Below, piece after piece: positions 1 through 8,339 of a stretch of 64,000 bases of DNA. Position numbers and translations under genes: made by a program. The stretch is taken from the NCBI GenBank assembly GCA_036558645.1, contig DATBFG010000086.1:62001-126000 (forward strand), read 5' to 3'. Within the stretch, counting starts at the first letter, position 1. Every line of letters begins with the position of its first letter. Under the pieces are notes generated by a model. The model made no database searches and was not told where the DNA came from. It saw only the letters and a list, made by a program, of their open reading frames with translations. Source of the stretch: DATBFG01 sp036558645 (GTDB lineage: Bacteria > Acidobacteriota > Terriglobia > Terriglobales > Acidobacteriaceae).

Positions 1-195
1 TTCTTCAAGGTAGCTCGTAGCACCTACTGCGTAGCGTGCGACCGTCTCAACTGATTTCGATCCGTAGGGAAGGCGTGCCGTATCGCCGAAATACAAGTAG
101 TCGGCTTTGGGGACAAGCGCGAGAAGCTCGCGCAGAACGGTCAGTCCGCCGAAGCCGGAATCAAATACGCCTATAACTGGACGTCGCGGAGCCAT
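1..195 (-). CDS. murI: Glutamate racemase, N-terminal part (runs off window)
   Basis: The first 65 codons of a minus-strand gene whose 3' end lies beyond the window. The predicted protein begins MAPRRPVIGVFDSGFGGLTV and continues with YFGDTARLPYGSK. These are the first-Asp segment (FDSGxGG) and the second loop (FGDxxxxPYG) of MurI, which interconverts L- and D-glutamate to supply D-Glu for peptidoglycan. The start is the ATG at 193-195, 51 bp downstream of the stop of the ABC ATPase gene; no strong ribosome binding site is visible. It may be cotranscribed with the metal-transport operon, but function does not link them. Identification rests on about 65 residues only, but these motifs are very characteristic. 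Confidence 0.88.
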   Translation of the reverse strand, partial: MAPRRPVIGVFDSGFGGLTVLRELLALVPKADYLYFGDTARLPYGSKSVETVARYAVGATSYLEE

Positions 196-246
196 GAATG
201 GACGAAGAACGATGATAGCAGGCTGGTTTCGAAGGAGCTCGCGGCG

Positions 247-1470
247 CTAGAAGCTTTCGGCCTTCGCGTCGCTGACGGTGACGAATTCCGACGTCAGGCT
301 GCAGCATGGCCCGGGGGGAATGGGCGCTCCATGCGGACAGGTTCGCGGATGTCCGAGGAACGAGCAAATCTTGTCGGTTGCCTCCGGCGAAAGGATGTGC
401 TCAAACTTGCACGCCTGCTGTTCGATTTCTGATTCACTGTCGAGAGCCAAGCTGTCGGTAAACAGCCGCTCTGCCAATCTGTGACGGCGGATGATATCCG
501 CGGCACGCTGGCGTCCGCGGGGCGTGAACTCGACGATCATGCTGCCATCTCCGACAGAAACGCCGGTTGGCTTCAGCGCGTCGTGGCAGGGATTCACGAA
601 CGGCCGGTGATCGTGCGCCTCGGGAGGATGAGGCAATGTATTCACCAGCCCAAGAGCCGTCATTTTTTCCACGGCGATACTCACAGGCAGCGCACCGTGA
701 ACCTCCATGCGTCCCACTTCGGCAGTCTGGCCATGCTCTTCAAGCGCCCACAATTCTTCGAGCACTTCGTCGAATTGTTCTTCATCGGCCATGGCGAAGA
801 CTTCTTGCGCGGCAATGCGTCCGTGATGCAATTCGATCCGACGATCTGCCAAGCGTGCCACCACGGGGTCGTGAGTAACCATCACGATGGTGCGGCCTTG
901 CTGGTGAAGTTCGCGCAGCAGGCGGAGAACGATCTCTTCGTTTTGTGCGTCCAGATTTCCTGTGGGCTCGTCGGCGAGAACGATTCGCGGATCGTTGATG
1001 AGCGCCCGCGCGATGCACACCCTCTGCTGCTCCCCTCCGGAAAGCTGCGACGGAAGATGCCGCGCCCGTTCCTTCAGGCCTACGCGTTCGAGCGCATCCA
1101 GGGCTTCTTTCTCGTCGGTCATGCTGTGGAAGTACTGGGCCAGCATGACGTTTTCAAGAGATGTGAGGAAGGGAATCAGGTGGAATTGCTGGAAAACGAA
1201 TCCGATCTTCTCGGCGCGCACGCGGTTCAAGTCAGAGACGGAGATATTGGCAACATTCTCGCCATCGAGCCAGATCTCGCCGGAGGAGGGACGATCCAGA
1301 CATCCAATGAGGTTTACCAACGTGGACTTTCCCGAGCCCGAGGGACCCATGACAGCGACCCACTCCCCTGGGTCAACAGTCAGGGTGAAATCATCGAGCG
1401 CCCGGATCACTCCGCCATTGGCCTCGGCTCTGGCAGGATAGATCCGGCTGACATTTTTCAGCTTGATCAT
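247..1470 (-). CDS. ABC transporter ATPase fused to a DtxR-like metalloregulator domain
   Basis: Residues 1-222 form a complete MacB/LolD-type ATPase: Walker A GPSGSGKST (42-50), signature LSGGEQQR (143-150), Walker B IVLADEP (163-169) and switch His200. The next ~175 residues resemble DtxR/IdeR metal-dependent repressors: a winged-helix-like segment (about 229-277), a 30-residue insert, then HRLAERL (330-336), CKFEH (354-358) and CPHGAPIP (378-385). By alignment from memory, C354, E357 and H358 match DtxR primary metal ligands C102, E105 and H106; the M10 position appears to be Glu235 and the ancillary H98 position Glu350. The gene follows two FtsX permease genes with a 1-bp gap and has a good Shine-Dalgarno sequence (GAGGGGA). 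The family normally ends near residue 230. I infer an ATPase that senses cytosolic metal, either gating transport or also acting as a DNA-binding regulator. Confidence 0.88.
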   Translation of the reverse strand: MIKLKNVSRIYPARAEANGGVIRALDDFTLTVDPGEWVAVMGPSGSGKSTLVNLIGCLDRPSSGEIWLDGENVANISVSDLNRVRAEKIGFVFQQFHLIPFLTSLENVMLAQYFHSMTDEKEALDALERVGLKERARHLPSQLSGGEQQRVCIARALINDPRIVLADEPTGNLDAQNEEIVLRLLRELHQQGRTIVMVTHDPVVARLADRRIELHHGRIAAQEVFAMADEEQFDEVLEELWALEEHGQTAEVGRMEVHGALPVSIAVEKMTALGLVNTLPHPPEAHDHRPFVNPCHDALKPTGVSVGDGSMIVEFTPRGRQRAADIIRRHRLAERLFTDSLALDSESEIEQQACKFEHILSPEATDKICSFLGHPRTCPHGAPIPPGPCCSLTSEFVTVSDAKAESF

Positions 1471-1471
1471 T

Positions 1472-2629
1472 TCATTCCCCTCTCAAGATCATAGCGGGTT
1501 GCACGCGCCGCAACAACGAAATCGGAAACAATGACGATATCAGCGCGACAACTATGCTGCCGGAGATAATCCACGGCAACACGCTGAATCGTACCGTCAC
1601 AGGCGCATGGAAGTTGGCACGGCCGATCCATACTGCTGCGCCGGCGCCAACCGCGAAACCTATCAAGGCGCCCACAGTGCCCAGTGCCGCGGCTTCCGCG
1701 GCGAAAAATCCGTTTAACAATCTCTCCGAGCCGCCGAGCGCTTTCATGATGGCGAAATCGCGGCGGCGGTCGAAGACCCACCCAATCAGCGTCGAGAGTA
1801 CGCACAAGGCGGCGGTGGCGATAATCAGTATGGCGGAAATGAACAGCGTGGCACGGGTTTTTCCGAGGACGCGTGCCTCGCCTTCCATAATCTGCCGCAC
1901 AGGGCGAACCTCGCTGGATGGCAGCGCCTGAGCAAGTTTCTGAATGGTAGCGTTGATTTCTTCAGGCGATCCAGAGGCGGCAATTTCGATGGTGGAGGGT
2001 CTCACGCCAGTCCAATTCTCGAAATCCGCGAGTGACAGATAGATGCGGCTATCTTCCGCGGCGCCGGTCTGCAGTGTGCCTGACGAGCTGAGATGCAGGT
2101 TGTGGCCTTGAAAACTGAGATCGAATCCGCCACCGTTCGGCGCCACAACAGAAGCTGCCTTTGCGCCAACCAGTGCCGACCCTGTGCCCTGATCTGGCCA
2201 CGCTGTTACCGACCACCAGCGATCCAGCTTTTTGACGGCTTCAAAGTCGGTTCCGGCGACAACAACGGATTGACCGTCGGCCGTCCGCGCGACAACATAG
2301 GCGAAGGGCACAGCGAGGCTCGAAGGGCCAACAATTTGCCGGACGGTCTCAAGCGTACCCGCCGGCAAACCCCGGCCCTCCTTATCGACCATCACGACAT
2401 TTGCGCCGTAGTTACGGAATTCTTTGCGAAGCTTGGCCTGCACATCGACATATAGATTCAACATTGCGGTGGCGACAGCGGCTGCCACTACCATTGCCAG
2501 CAGTGCTGATGCCGCACGTCCGCGGCGGAGCAATGCAGCTCGAATCAGCATGCGCACGAACATCTGTGTGTGTGGGCGATTACCACGGCGCGCTGCGACA
2601 GTATGAGCGAAAACAGGCGGTGTGCTCAT
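1472..2629 (-). CDS. FtsX/MacB-type ABC transporter permease
   Basis: A 385-residue membrane protein with the FtsX/MacB plan. One transmembrane helix lies near residues 28-55, followed by a periplasmic domain of about 200 residues, then three helices in the last 130 residues (about 262-290, 308-335 and 348-370). The conserved FtsX region reads DRRRDFAIMKALGGSER. It partners the adjacent ATPase and the second permease, presumably as a heterodimeric permease. Its start overlaps the stop of the upstream permease by 4 bp (ATGA), which implies translational coupling. In the Campylobacter-type P19/FTR1 iron locus, two such permeases and an ATPase accompany the Ftr1 and DUF2318 proteins, and the gene set here matches that. 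Confidence 0.85.
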   Translation of the reverse strand: MSTPPVFAHTVAARRGNRPHTQMFVRMLIRAALLRRGRAASALLAMVVAAAVATAMLNLYVDVQAKLRKEFRNYGANVVMVDKEGRGLPAGTLETVRQIVGPSSLAVPFAYVVARTADGQSVVVAGTDFEAVKKLDRWWSVTAWPDQGTGSALVGAKAASVVAPNGGGFDLSFQGHNLHLSSSGTLQTGAAEDSRIYLSLADFENWTGVRPSTIEIAASGSPEEINATIQKLAQALPSSEVRPVRQIMEGEARVLGKTRATLFISAILIIATAALCVLSTLIGWVFDRRRDFAIMKALGGSERLLNGFFAAEAAALGTVGALIGFAVGAGAAVWIGRANFHAPVTVRFSVLPWIISGSIVVALISSLFPISLLRRVQPAMILRGE

Positions 2630-3882
2630 GCTTCGCCTCGTAATGCAAAAACGGGATCGAACTTTACGGCTCGGCGGATCGCTGCGGCACTGCCGCCGAA
2701 GGTCACGAGCACAGCAATCCCAAGAACAAATGGAAACAGCACAGGCTGAATCACGATCTGAGAGTTGAAGATAGTGCGCCCAATCTGTCCTGCTAAGAGC
2801 GCGCCTCCTGCAAACCCGGCAGTGCCGCCCAATAACGCGAGCAGCGTTGCTTCGGCAAAGAAGATTGCGGCAACCGAGATGCTTCCAGCTCCAAGCGCTC
2901 GCATCAGACCGACTTCTCCGCGGCGTTCATAGATGGCAGTTGCCATGGCGGCGGAAACCGCAAGTGCCGAAGCGAATAGCGCGGCAAGGGTGATCAGAAG
3001 CATCAGGCCCTGAATTCTTGAGAGTACAGTCCCTTCGTTCTGCGCTACCTGGCGAATTTGTTCAGCATGAGAGTGGGGAATGGCTTCCTGCAACTGGGCA
3101 GCGATCGATTGTACGTAGGGCGTGCAGTACCAGCGATCGTACATCTCCGGAGTCATCGTCTTCGGATCGCGGCGGGCCAGGGCATCTTCAGGCTTCGTCA
3201 GGGCACTCACGTAAAGGCGACGTACAGCGCCGGGTTTACCGAGAATTTGTTGTGCCAGGGCCAGTGGAACAACTACCTCACTGTCTTCAGCTCCACCGGT
3301 TGACAGCACTCCGGAGACACGATGCGTTTGCCCGTTGAGTTGCACCGAGTCTCCCGGGTTCAAGCCACCTTTGTTTGCCAGTCGCTCGCCGATGAGTACG
3401 TCGGTGGTGTTATCGCCAGGCCATTCGCCACGTACCTTCCACCACGGATGAGTAATGCGAACGCCCGTCGTGAACTGTTCTTTTCCGAAAGTCAAGAGTT
3501 TCGAAAAGTAGGTTCCCAGCACCGGCACACTGCCAACAGCTCCGAGCACACCGCTCACCGGAAGCATTGGAGAGAACCCAACGATGTTGTGGTGCCAGAA
3601 CGTGCCACGAATCTTAGGAAGGTCAGCCTCGTCAAGGTAGGCCCCGTCACTCGGCGGCCGAAGATCGACGCCGGCGATCTCCAGATTCAGTGTGTCCTCC
3701 TGGGGAGTAACAACGAGATTTGCGCCGTAGGTGCGCAGTTCCCGGTTGATCTTGTCTCCGACATCGGTCGCCACGGCGATCATGGCCGTAGCCACGCCGA
3801 CTCCCATGGTGATCGCGATTCCCGCAAGTAGCTTGCGGCGCTTCTGGCGACGGAATGATTCGTAAACCAGGCGGAAAAACAT
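2626..3882 (-). CDS. FtsX/MacB-type ABC transporter permease
   Basis: A 418-residue FtsX-family permease, paralogous to its downstream neighbour. Helix 1 lies at about residues 18-40, a periplasmic domain of ~250 residues follows, and three C-terminal helices include the conserved YERRGEVGLMRALGAG stretch. The order FTR1-DUF2318, permease, permease, ATPase, with gaps or overlaps of a few bases, argues for one transporter made from a single mRNA. Shared residues with the second permease in the N-terminal segment (YGANLVV here, YGANVVM there) suggest an old duplication. The substrate is inferred from the FTR1 neighbour: iron export across the periplasm, an iron chelate, or energisation of iron release. 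Confidence 0.85.
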   Translation of the reverse strand: MFFRLVYESFRRQKRRKLLAGIAITMGVGVATAMIAVATDVGDKINRELRTYGANLVVTPQEDTLNLEIAGVDLRPPSDGAYLDEADLPKIRGTFWHHNIVGFSPMLPVSGVLGAVGSVPVLGTYFSKLLTFGKEQFTTGVRITHPWWKVRGEWPGDNTTDVLIGERLANKGGLNPGDSVQLNGQTHRVSGVLSTGGAEDSEVVVPLALAQQILGKPGAVRRLYVSALTKPEDALARRDPKTMTPEMYDRWYCTPYVQSIAAQLQEAIPHSHAEQIRQVAQNEGTVLSRIQGLMLLITLAALFASALAVSAAMATAIYERRGEVGLMRALGAGSISVAAIFFAEATLLALLGGTAGFAGGALLAGQIGRTIFNSQIVIQPVLFPFVLGIAVLVTFGGSAAAIRRAVKFDPVFALRGEA

Positions 3883-3888
3883 GACCTA

Positions 3889-5136
3889 TTACTCTTGAAA
3901 ATGCTTCGCACCCGCTGCAACGTCCGCTTCGGAGAGAGTCACGCTGTCGGATGTCACCGAAGTTTGTAGTGGAATCGGATTGCATCCTCCCGGCATGCCC
4001 ACCGATTGCGAGTTGATCGGTGCTGCACAATTCTTGCAGACAATTCCATTCGGTCCCTTGTAGAAGCCAACGGGCCCACAGATTTCACAAGCGTCGAAGA
4101 GCGCGACTACTTTCCCATCCGGCTTCTGGTACAGCCAGAAGCGCACGGTGGTGCCGGCTTCTTCCACGGCGTAGCGGTGCAGGTCGCCATCGGAAACCTG
4201 TGCCAGCGGAATAGTGAGTTGGCCGTTAACGAAAGTGACCGCAGTTGCAGGGGACAGTTCGCTAGCCTTCTTGGCATAAACAAATTCAGCCGTGACCATG
4301 AGGATGAAAACGAAGGAACTAGCGTACACGGCGATCATCCACAAACGCTCCCGGCGCGCACTCCACAAGGCTTTACGCCGTTGCGCAGGTGAATCGGGGA
4401 GCACGACGGGTTGCCGGCGTTTCATTTCAAACAGGATCATGAGGGCGGCCAGGGCAACGATGGTGACAAAAAAGAAAATATCGTTCCGCACGATTGGTCC
4501 GATCAGCGCCATTTCCTCTTTGGAAGAGGGAAGAACCCCGTTTTCGGAGAGCTCATGCAACCCTGCGATGACCAACTGACAGGCCACGAAGATCAGGATG
4601 ACCGTCGTGACCCGGAAAAACTTCTGCAGGTTGATGTGGACGCTGCCCTTGACGAACATCACGCCAAACAGGATGGCGACGATTACTCCGGCGAGAGTTC
4701 CCAGGAAGCTTAGAAGTTCGGTCGAATTCAACGAGACCGCTGAGAGAATCAGAACGGTTTCCACGCCTTCGCGCAGCACCATGAGAAAAACAAATGCGAA
4801 AAGGCCGAACCGGGCATTTCGCCCTGCCAGCAGGCCCACCTTGTCTTCGATTTGGCCTTTCAGCTTGCGACCCGTCTTCATCATGAAAACGATCATGGTG
4901 ATGACGAAGAAGGCCGCGGCCAGCATGATCCAGCCCTCAAAGATGTCCTGATTCCACTGCAGCCGGGAAAGGAGAATAGCGACTGCGATACTGCCGACGA
5001 ACGCTGCCACGAGCGCCGTGTATACCGACTTGCGCAGTTCGGGACGCCCCACCTTGAACAGGTAGGCCAACGTAATCCCAACAATCAGCGCGGCTTCGAC
5101 CCCTTCGCGTAAGGTTATGATGAAAGCTTGCAGCAT
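3889..5136 (-). CDS. FTR1-type iron permease fused to a DUF2318 Fe-S-like domain
   Basis: The first ~280 residues are an FTR1/EfeU-type iron permease with the paired signature REGVE at residues 10-14 and 122-126. The Glu residues of this motif carry iron in Ftr1. About seven transmembrane helices are visible, the last near residues 265-285. The C-terminal ~120 residues are a DUF2318-like domain with cysteine pairs CEIC (about 350-353) and CKNC (about 367-370) and a further GGCNPIP. In Campylobacter and E. coli relatives (Cj1658/Cj1660, FetM-type systems) these domains are usually separate or differently arranged. No P19/FetP-like periplasmic copper protein gene is present in the window. It is the first gene of the operon and lies behind a metal-responsive-looking operator. 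Confidence 0.88.
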   Translation of the reverse strand: MLQAFIITLREGVEAALIVGITLAYLFKVGRPELRKSVYTALVAAFVGSIAVAILLSRLQWNQDIFEGWIMLAAAFFVITMIVFMMKTGRKLKGQIEDKVGLLAGRNARFGLFAFVFLMVLREGVETVLILSAVSLNSTELLSFLGTLAGVIVAILFGVMFVKGSVHINLQKFFRVTTVILIFVACQLVIAGLHELSENGVLPSSKEEMALIGPIVRNDIFFFVTIVALAALMILFEMKRRQPVVLPDSPAQRRKALWSARRERLWMIAVYASSFVFILMVTAEFVYAKKASELSPATAVTFVNGQLTIPLAQVSDGDLHRYAVEEAGTTVRFWLYQKPDGKVVALFDACEICGPVGFYKGPNGIVCKNCAAPINSQSVGMPGGCNPIPLQTSVTSDSVTLSEADVAAGAKHFQE

Positions 5137-5158
5137 GAAATTCAGCCCCGTGCGATTT

Positions 5159-5179
5159 TGAAAATGAATTTCAATTTCA
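5159..5179. promoter_or_regulatory. Fur-box-like dyad before the FTR1 operon
   Basis: A 21-bp A+T-rich element with overlapping TGAAAAT/AATTTCA half-sites. It can be read as two overlapping 7-1-7 dyads (TGAAAAT-G-AATTTCA and TGAATTT-C-AATTTCA) and differs from the classical E. coli Fur consensus at five positions. It lies 23 bp upstream of the FTR1 start codon, just downstream of the predicted -10. Binding there would block transcription, as expected for repression by Fur or a related metalloregulator when iron is ample. Confidence 0.5.
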
Positions 5180-5186
5180 AGTTAAT

Positions 5187-5216
5187 AGGATATTCTTCCC
5201 GCCCGAAGGGCGTCAA
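5187..5216 (-). promoter_or_regulatory. Predicted sigma-70-type promoter of the metal-transport operon
   Basis: On the minus strand TTGACG (5211-5216) and TATCCT (5187-5192) are 18 bp apart, about 50 bp upstream of the FTR1 start codon. The -35 matches 5 of 6 consensus bases and the -10 matches 4 of 6. The Fur-box-like dyad begins 8 bp downstream of the -10, over the expected transcription start. Confidence 0.45.
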
Positions 5217-5306
5217 CGCAATCGCTCACAAATGGGTGTGATGTGCATCACACGGAGGCTGCTGTGCATTCGGTGGCAGAGTACGGCATCCGGATGGGAA
5301 TGGCTC

Positions 5307-5993
5307 TTAAAGCCTCTTCAGAAATGCCTTTACCTCTTCCAGTTGTGGAAATAGCTTTTCCTCGGCCTGAAACTGGGCGCTATGCACACAGCGCCGGCTC
5401 CCCCGCAATTTCACTGGGTGCTTCAGGTGGAGCATCTCGTGGTACACGATGTATTCCACGGCGAAGCGGGGAATACGGTGGCTATCGAACACACGGCTTA
5501 CCACGATGGCATTGTGCGCGGGATCGTAGTGGCCAAGGCTGTTGCGCGCCCGCTCGCGGCTCCAGGTCAGCTGCGGCCGCGCCAGCAATCCATGAAAGAA
5601 GCGGCTGTTGAGGTCTTCGAAGATCGCTTCCAGGTCATAAATGGTGCCCTTGGCCGAAGCAATTCGTTTTCTGCCGCGCATTCGCCGGACCAAGTGAGCC
5701 TTTCGCACCAGGTCATGGCTGGACACATACCGCCGATACCGTGCGCTGTGACCGGCATCAATCGGCTTACGGTACATCTTGGCCAGCAAGATGTGAGCGA
5801 TGGAATGAAGAACGGACTCCGGCGCACCCTCCAGCAGGTCGGACAACCGAACCAGGAGTTTTCCTTCGCGCAAGCGGATGGTGTTGTTGATATTGGCAAA
5901 TGCGAAAAAGTCTACCGATATCTCGGGAATGGGCGCGCGCGGGCGCAAGTCGCGATAACATTCCTGAAAAATCTGGAGGAGACGGTCGCTCAC
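5307..5993 (-). CDS. SprT/YgjP-like zinc metallopeptidase domain protein
   Basis: A 228-residue soluble protein with the zinc motif HEMLH near residue 185, preceded by EYIVY and followed by a third ligand candidate in VHSAQFQAEEKLF. The spacing resembles the SprT-like/WLM/YgjP metallopeptidase group, in which a His about 17 residues beyond HExxH completes the site. Another HSIAH lies at about residue 64 and is probably not catalytic. There is no signal peptide. The segment LTWSRERARNSLGHYDP matches the small beta-hairpin before the catalytic helix. It reads alone on the minus strand, 170 bp from the FTR1 start, and its target is unknown. Confidence is good for the fold and low for the role. 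Confidence 0.7.
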   Translation of the reverse strand: MSDRLLQIFQECYRDLRPRAPIPEISVDFFAFANINNTIRLREGKLLVRLSDLLEGAPESVLHSIAHILLAKMYRKPIDAGHSARYRRYVSSHDLVRKAHLVRRMRGRKRIASAKGTIYDLEAIFEDLNSRFFHGLLARPQLTWSRERARNSLGHYDPAHNAIVVSRVFDSHRIPRFAVEYIVYHEMLHLKHPVKLRGSRRCVHSAQFQAEEKLFPQLEEVKAFLKRL

Positions 5994-6025
5994 CGTGGGC
6001 GTAGGTTAACACAGGAAGAAAGCGA

Positions 6026-6586
6026 TCACTTCGATGCCGGCATAGCATCAGGCTTGGTTAACTTCTTTTTCTTGGCCAATTCCTCCTGCTCGGTGAGCAG
6101 TTGCTTGTGATCATCCACACTGGTGTCGACGGCTTCCATAGCATCGGTTAGGAGAAATTCGTAGGTCTTAGCGTCAGCGGAGGGGACGCCCGCTGCGTCC
6201 TTCAGCGCGCGAAGCTTGGCCTGGAATTCATTGTCAGCCTCAATGACAAGCTTCAGCGACTTACGGATATCGTTGTGCCGGTCGCCATAGGTGTCCACAT
6301 TCTCGTTCAGTTCATCGTAGACATCCAGAAAGTCCTGTAAACGGTCATGAGTTTCCTGAGCCTTGTCGGTGACCTTGGGATCGCTACGAACTTTCTCCAG
6401 GACATCGAGGCGCACACGCGTGAACGCGACGAAGAGTTTGAGGCGAGCGTCCGGCTCCTGAGCGGCATCGCGGATCTGGTCGATCTCCTGCTGATTAAAC
6501 GGATCGTGATGTTTTTCGGCATGAACAACAACTAACCCGAGAGTCAGGAAGGCAAAGCACATCAATACGTGCCGCAAACGGGTCAT
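6026..6586 (-). CDS. Exported alpha-helical protein of unknown function
   Basis: I do not recognise this family. The 186-residue product begins with a signal peptide of about 23 residues (LMCFAFLTLGLVVVHA) and is then strongly charged and helical, rich in Asp, Glu, Lys and Leu, ending in KKKKLTKP. It starts in an ATGA overlap with the preceding gene, which overlaps the TPR gene in the same way. The three therefore form a translationally coupled set behind uvrA. A periplasmic structural or chaperone-like role alongside the TPR protein is possible but only inferred from the arrangement. Confidence 0.65.
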   Translation of the reverse strand: MTRLRHVLMCFAFLTLGLVVVHAEKHHDPFNQQEIDQIRDAAQEPDARLKLFVAFTRVRLDVLEKVRSDPKVTDKAQETHDRLQDFLDVYDELNENVDTYGDRHNDIRKSLKLVIEADNEFQAKLRALKDAAGVPSADAKTYEFLLTDAMEAVDTSVDDHKQLLTEQEELAKKKKLTKPDAMPASK

Positions 6587-7032
6587 TTGGCCTCCTTCCC
6601 GAACATGCGGTTGAGCAGGTTGGAGCGCAACTGTTCAAGGTGATCCGCCGCATCCTGGATAGGGGCCTGGTTTTCAAACTCTACGGTACGTTTTATGTCG
6701 CGCAGTTTAGCCGCCATTTTGCGCAGTGCGATTTCCGTATGTTTCAGCTTCTTTCCACTCTTATCGGCAGCCGTCCCGGCCTTGTCGGAATAGGTGACGA
6801 TATCTTGTACAGCCTTTAGTCCCTGTTCGGAGTTGCCGGCAGTGAAGGCATCACCGGCTGCTGCTAGTTGACGCTCAGCGGCTTCGATAAACAGGTCAGG
6901 CTGGCTTTCAATTTTCGCGGCTTCCGCCCGCGCGACCAATTCTTCCAGGGTCTCCTCCTTCTTGGCCGATAGAAGGGTGGCGAAGATCAGGAGGAGCAGA
7001 ACCAGGATGGCCGAAGTGCGAGGCATAGTCAT
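6583..7032 (-). CDS. Exported helical protein of unknown function
   Basis: A product of about 149 residues from the ATG at 7030-7032, which overlaps the TPR stop by 4 bp; a longer reading from 7077 would extend into the TPR gene and is less likely. The N-terminus TMPRTSAILVLLLLIFATLL is a signal peptide or membrane anchor. The rest is a helical, charged domain (EELVARAEAAKIESQP, then DKSGKKLKHTEIALRKMAAKL) without cysteines. Its size, charge and helical pattern resemble the next gene, so the two may be diverged relatives or partners. It has 4-bp overlaps at both ends. Confidence 0.65.
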   Translation of the reverse strand: MTMPRTSAILVLLLLIFATLLSAKKEETLEELVARAEAAKIESQPDLFIEAAERQLAAAGDAFTAGNSEQGLKAVQDIVTYSDKAGTAADKSGKKLKHTEIALRKMAAKLRDIKRTVEFENQAPIQDAADHLEQLRSNLLNRMFGKEAK

Positions 7033-8339
7033 TTTTTCTTCGGGTCGATCGCAATCAGGCGATGACGAGCTTGCCACTCCTGGTCCGGATTCTGTCCGCT
7101 CGAAGCATCTAGAAAGCGATGATAATTCAGGGACGCCTGTTTGTAGTCACGTAGGTGATCGTAAGCCGTTGCGCGGAGAAAAAAGCTCAAAGGCGGCTCG
7201 GGAACCAGTTTCGCTCGCGCATCTAAGGCTTTGATCGCGAGCGGATAATTCTTGTTCTGATCCGCTGCATTGGCAAGATCGCCATATGCCGCTGCAAAGT
7301 CGGGCTTCAGTTCAATGGCGGCGATCAATTCTTGTTCAGCCTCGGGAAACTTGCGCTGCTTGAGAAGCGCTTTTCCTAGGGAGGCGTGAGTTTCGGCATC
7401 TTTTGAATTGGCGGCGAGAAGCGATCGATACTGTGTCTCCGCCAGATCGTACTTGCCGGTTTCCGAATAGATGTCCGCCATGTCGCGCTTTATGCTGAGA
7501 TCGTCGGGGGACAATTTCTGCGCCTTCTCCAACTCAGCGAGGGCGTCATCGTATTTCGTCGAAGCCGCGAGAACACGTCCTAACTGCATGTGAGCACCGG
7601 CATCATCCGGACGTAGCGTTGTCAGCTTGCGAAGAATCTCTTCGGCCTCGAGGAATCGGTGTCCGCGCATGTAGATGTTGGCCACGCCGACGTAGGCGTC
7701 TGAATTCGATGCATCGAGCTTGATGGCTTGCTTGTATTCCGCTTCGGCTTCCGAGAATTGATTCTGTTTTTCGAGCAACGCGCCCGCCTCAAGATGAGGC
7801 TCCGGATCGTTCGGCCGCAACGTCGCTACGTGCCGATAGGCAGTGATTGCCTCCTGCGGCTTGCTGGTCTCTAGTACATGGGCGAGGGAAAGCCAGGCTC
7901 GTGCCTGCCCCTCCTCGACCTGTGCAGTTGGTTTCAGGATGGTTGCTGCACGCAGATATTCCTCAGCATCCGGTTGTGAAGCCTTGGCCAACATCAATCC
8001 CAGGTTCAGATTCGACTCGAAGACATCGGGCTTGGCCGCGACCGACTTGCGGTAAGCCGCGATGGATTGCTCTGTTTGTCCGAGAGCGTTGTAAACAAAT
8101 CCAAGGTCGAACCATGCCGTGTAATTTGCGGGATCCGCTGCCACAATTTTGTTGAGAAGAGGCTCTGCGGTAGTGTAGTCGCGCTTCTCGATGGCTGCTT
8201 CTGCAGCCGTGAGTTCGGGATGGGAGTCTTCGACAGGAACCGTATGATGGCGAACTGTCTTACCCGAGGATTGCGCAAAGATTGCGGGGCAACATAGACC
8301 CAAGACAATGACGCTCGCGATCTTTCTAGTGACGCCCAT
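7029..8339 (-). CDS. Exported tetratricopeptide repeat (TPR) protein
   Basis: From the ATG at 8337-8339 the product is about 436 residues, starting MGVTRKIASVIVLGLCCPAI, a signal peptide. In-frame upstream starts would place up to 63 extra residues inside uvrA and make no sensible N-terminus. Roughly ten TPR units follow, with the usual W-LG-Y-A-F-A-P spacing (for example YTAWFDLGFVYNALGQTEQS). Such arrays form helical superhelices for protein binding in the periplasm or at the outer membrane. The start lies 14 bp inside the end of uvrA, and the gene couples downstream to two small exported proteins. A link to DNA repair is unlikely; this looks like transcriptional hitch-hiking. Confidence 0.85.
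   Translation of the reverse strand: MGVTRKIASVIVLGLCCPAIFAQSSGKTVRHHTVPVEDSHPELTAAEAAIEKRDYTTAEPLLNKIVAADPANYTAWFDLGFVYNALGQTEQSIAAYRKSVAAKPDVFESNLNLGLMLAKASQPDAEEYLRAATILKPTAQVEEGQARAWLSLAHVLETSKPQEAITAYRHVATLRPNDPEPHLEAGALLEKQNQFSEAEAEYKQAIKLDASNSDAYVGVANIYMRGHRFLEAEEILRKLTTLRPDDAGAHMQLGRVLAASTKYDDALAELEKAQKLSPDDLSIKRDMADIYSETGKYDLAETQYRSLLAANSKDAETHASLGKALLKQRKFPEAEQELIAAIELKPDFAAAYGDLANAADQNKNYPLAIKALDARAKLVPEPPLSFFLRATAYDHLRDYKQASLNYHRFLDASSGQNPDQEWQARHRLIAIDPKKK

Noticed and set aside
481..1494. A 337-codon plus-strand frame opposite the ABC ATPase gene
   Set aside because: The ATPase has all its motifs; the opposite frame has none.
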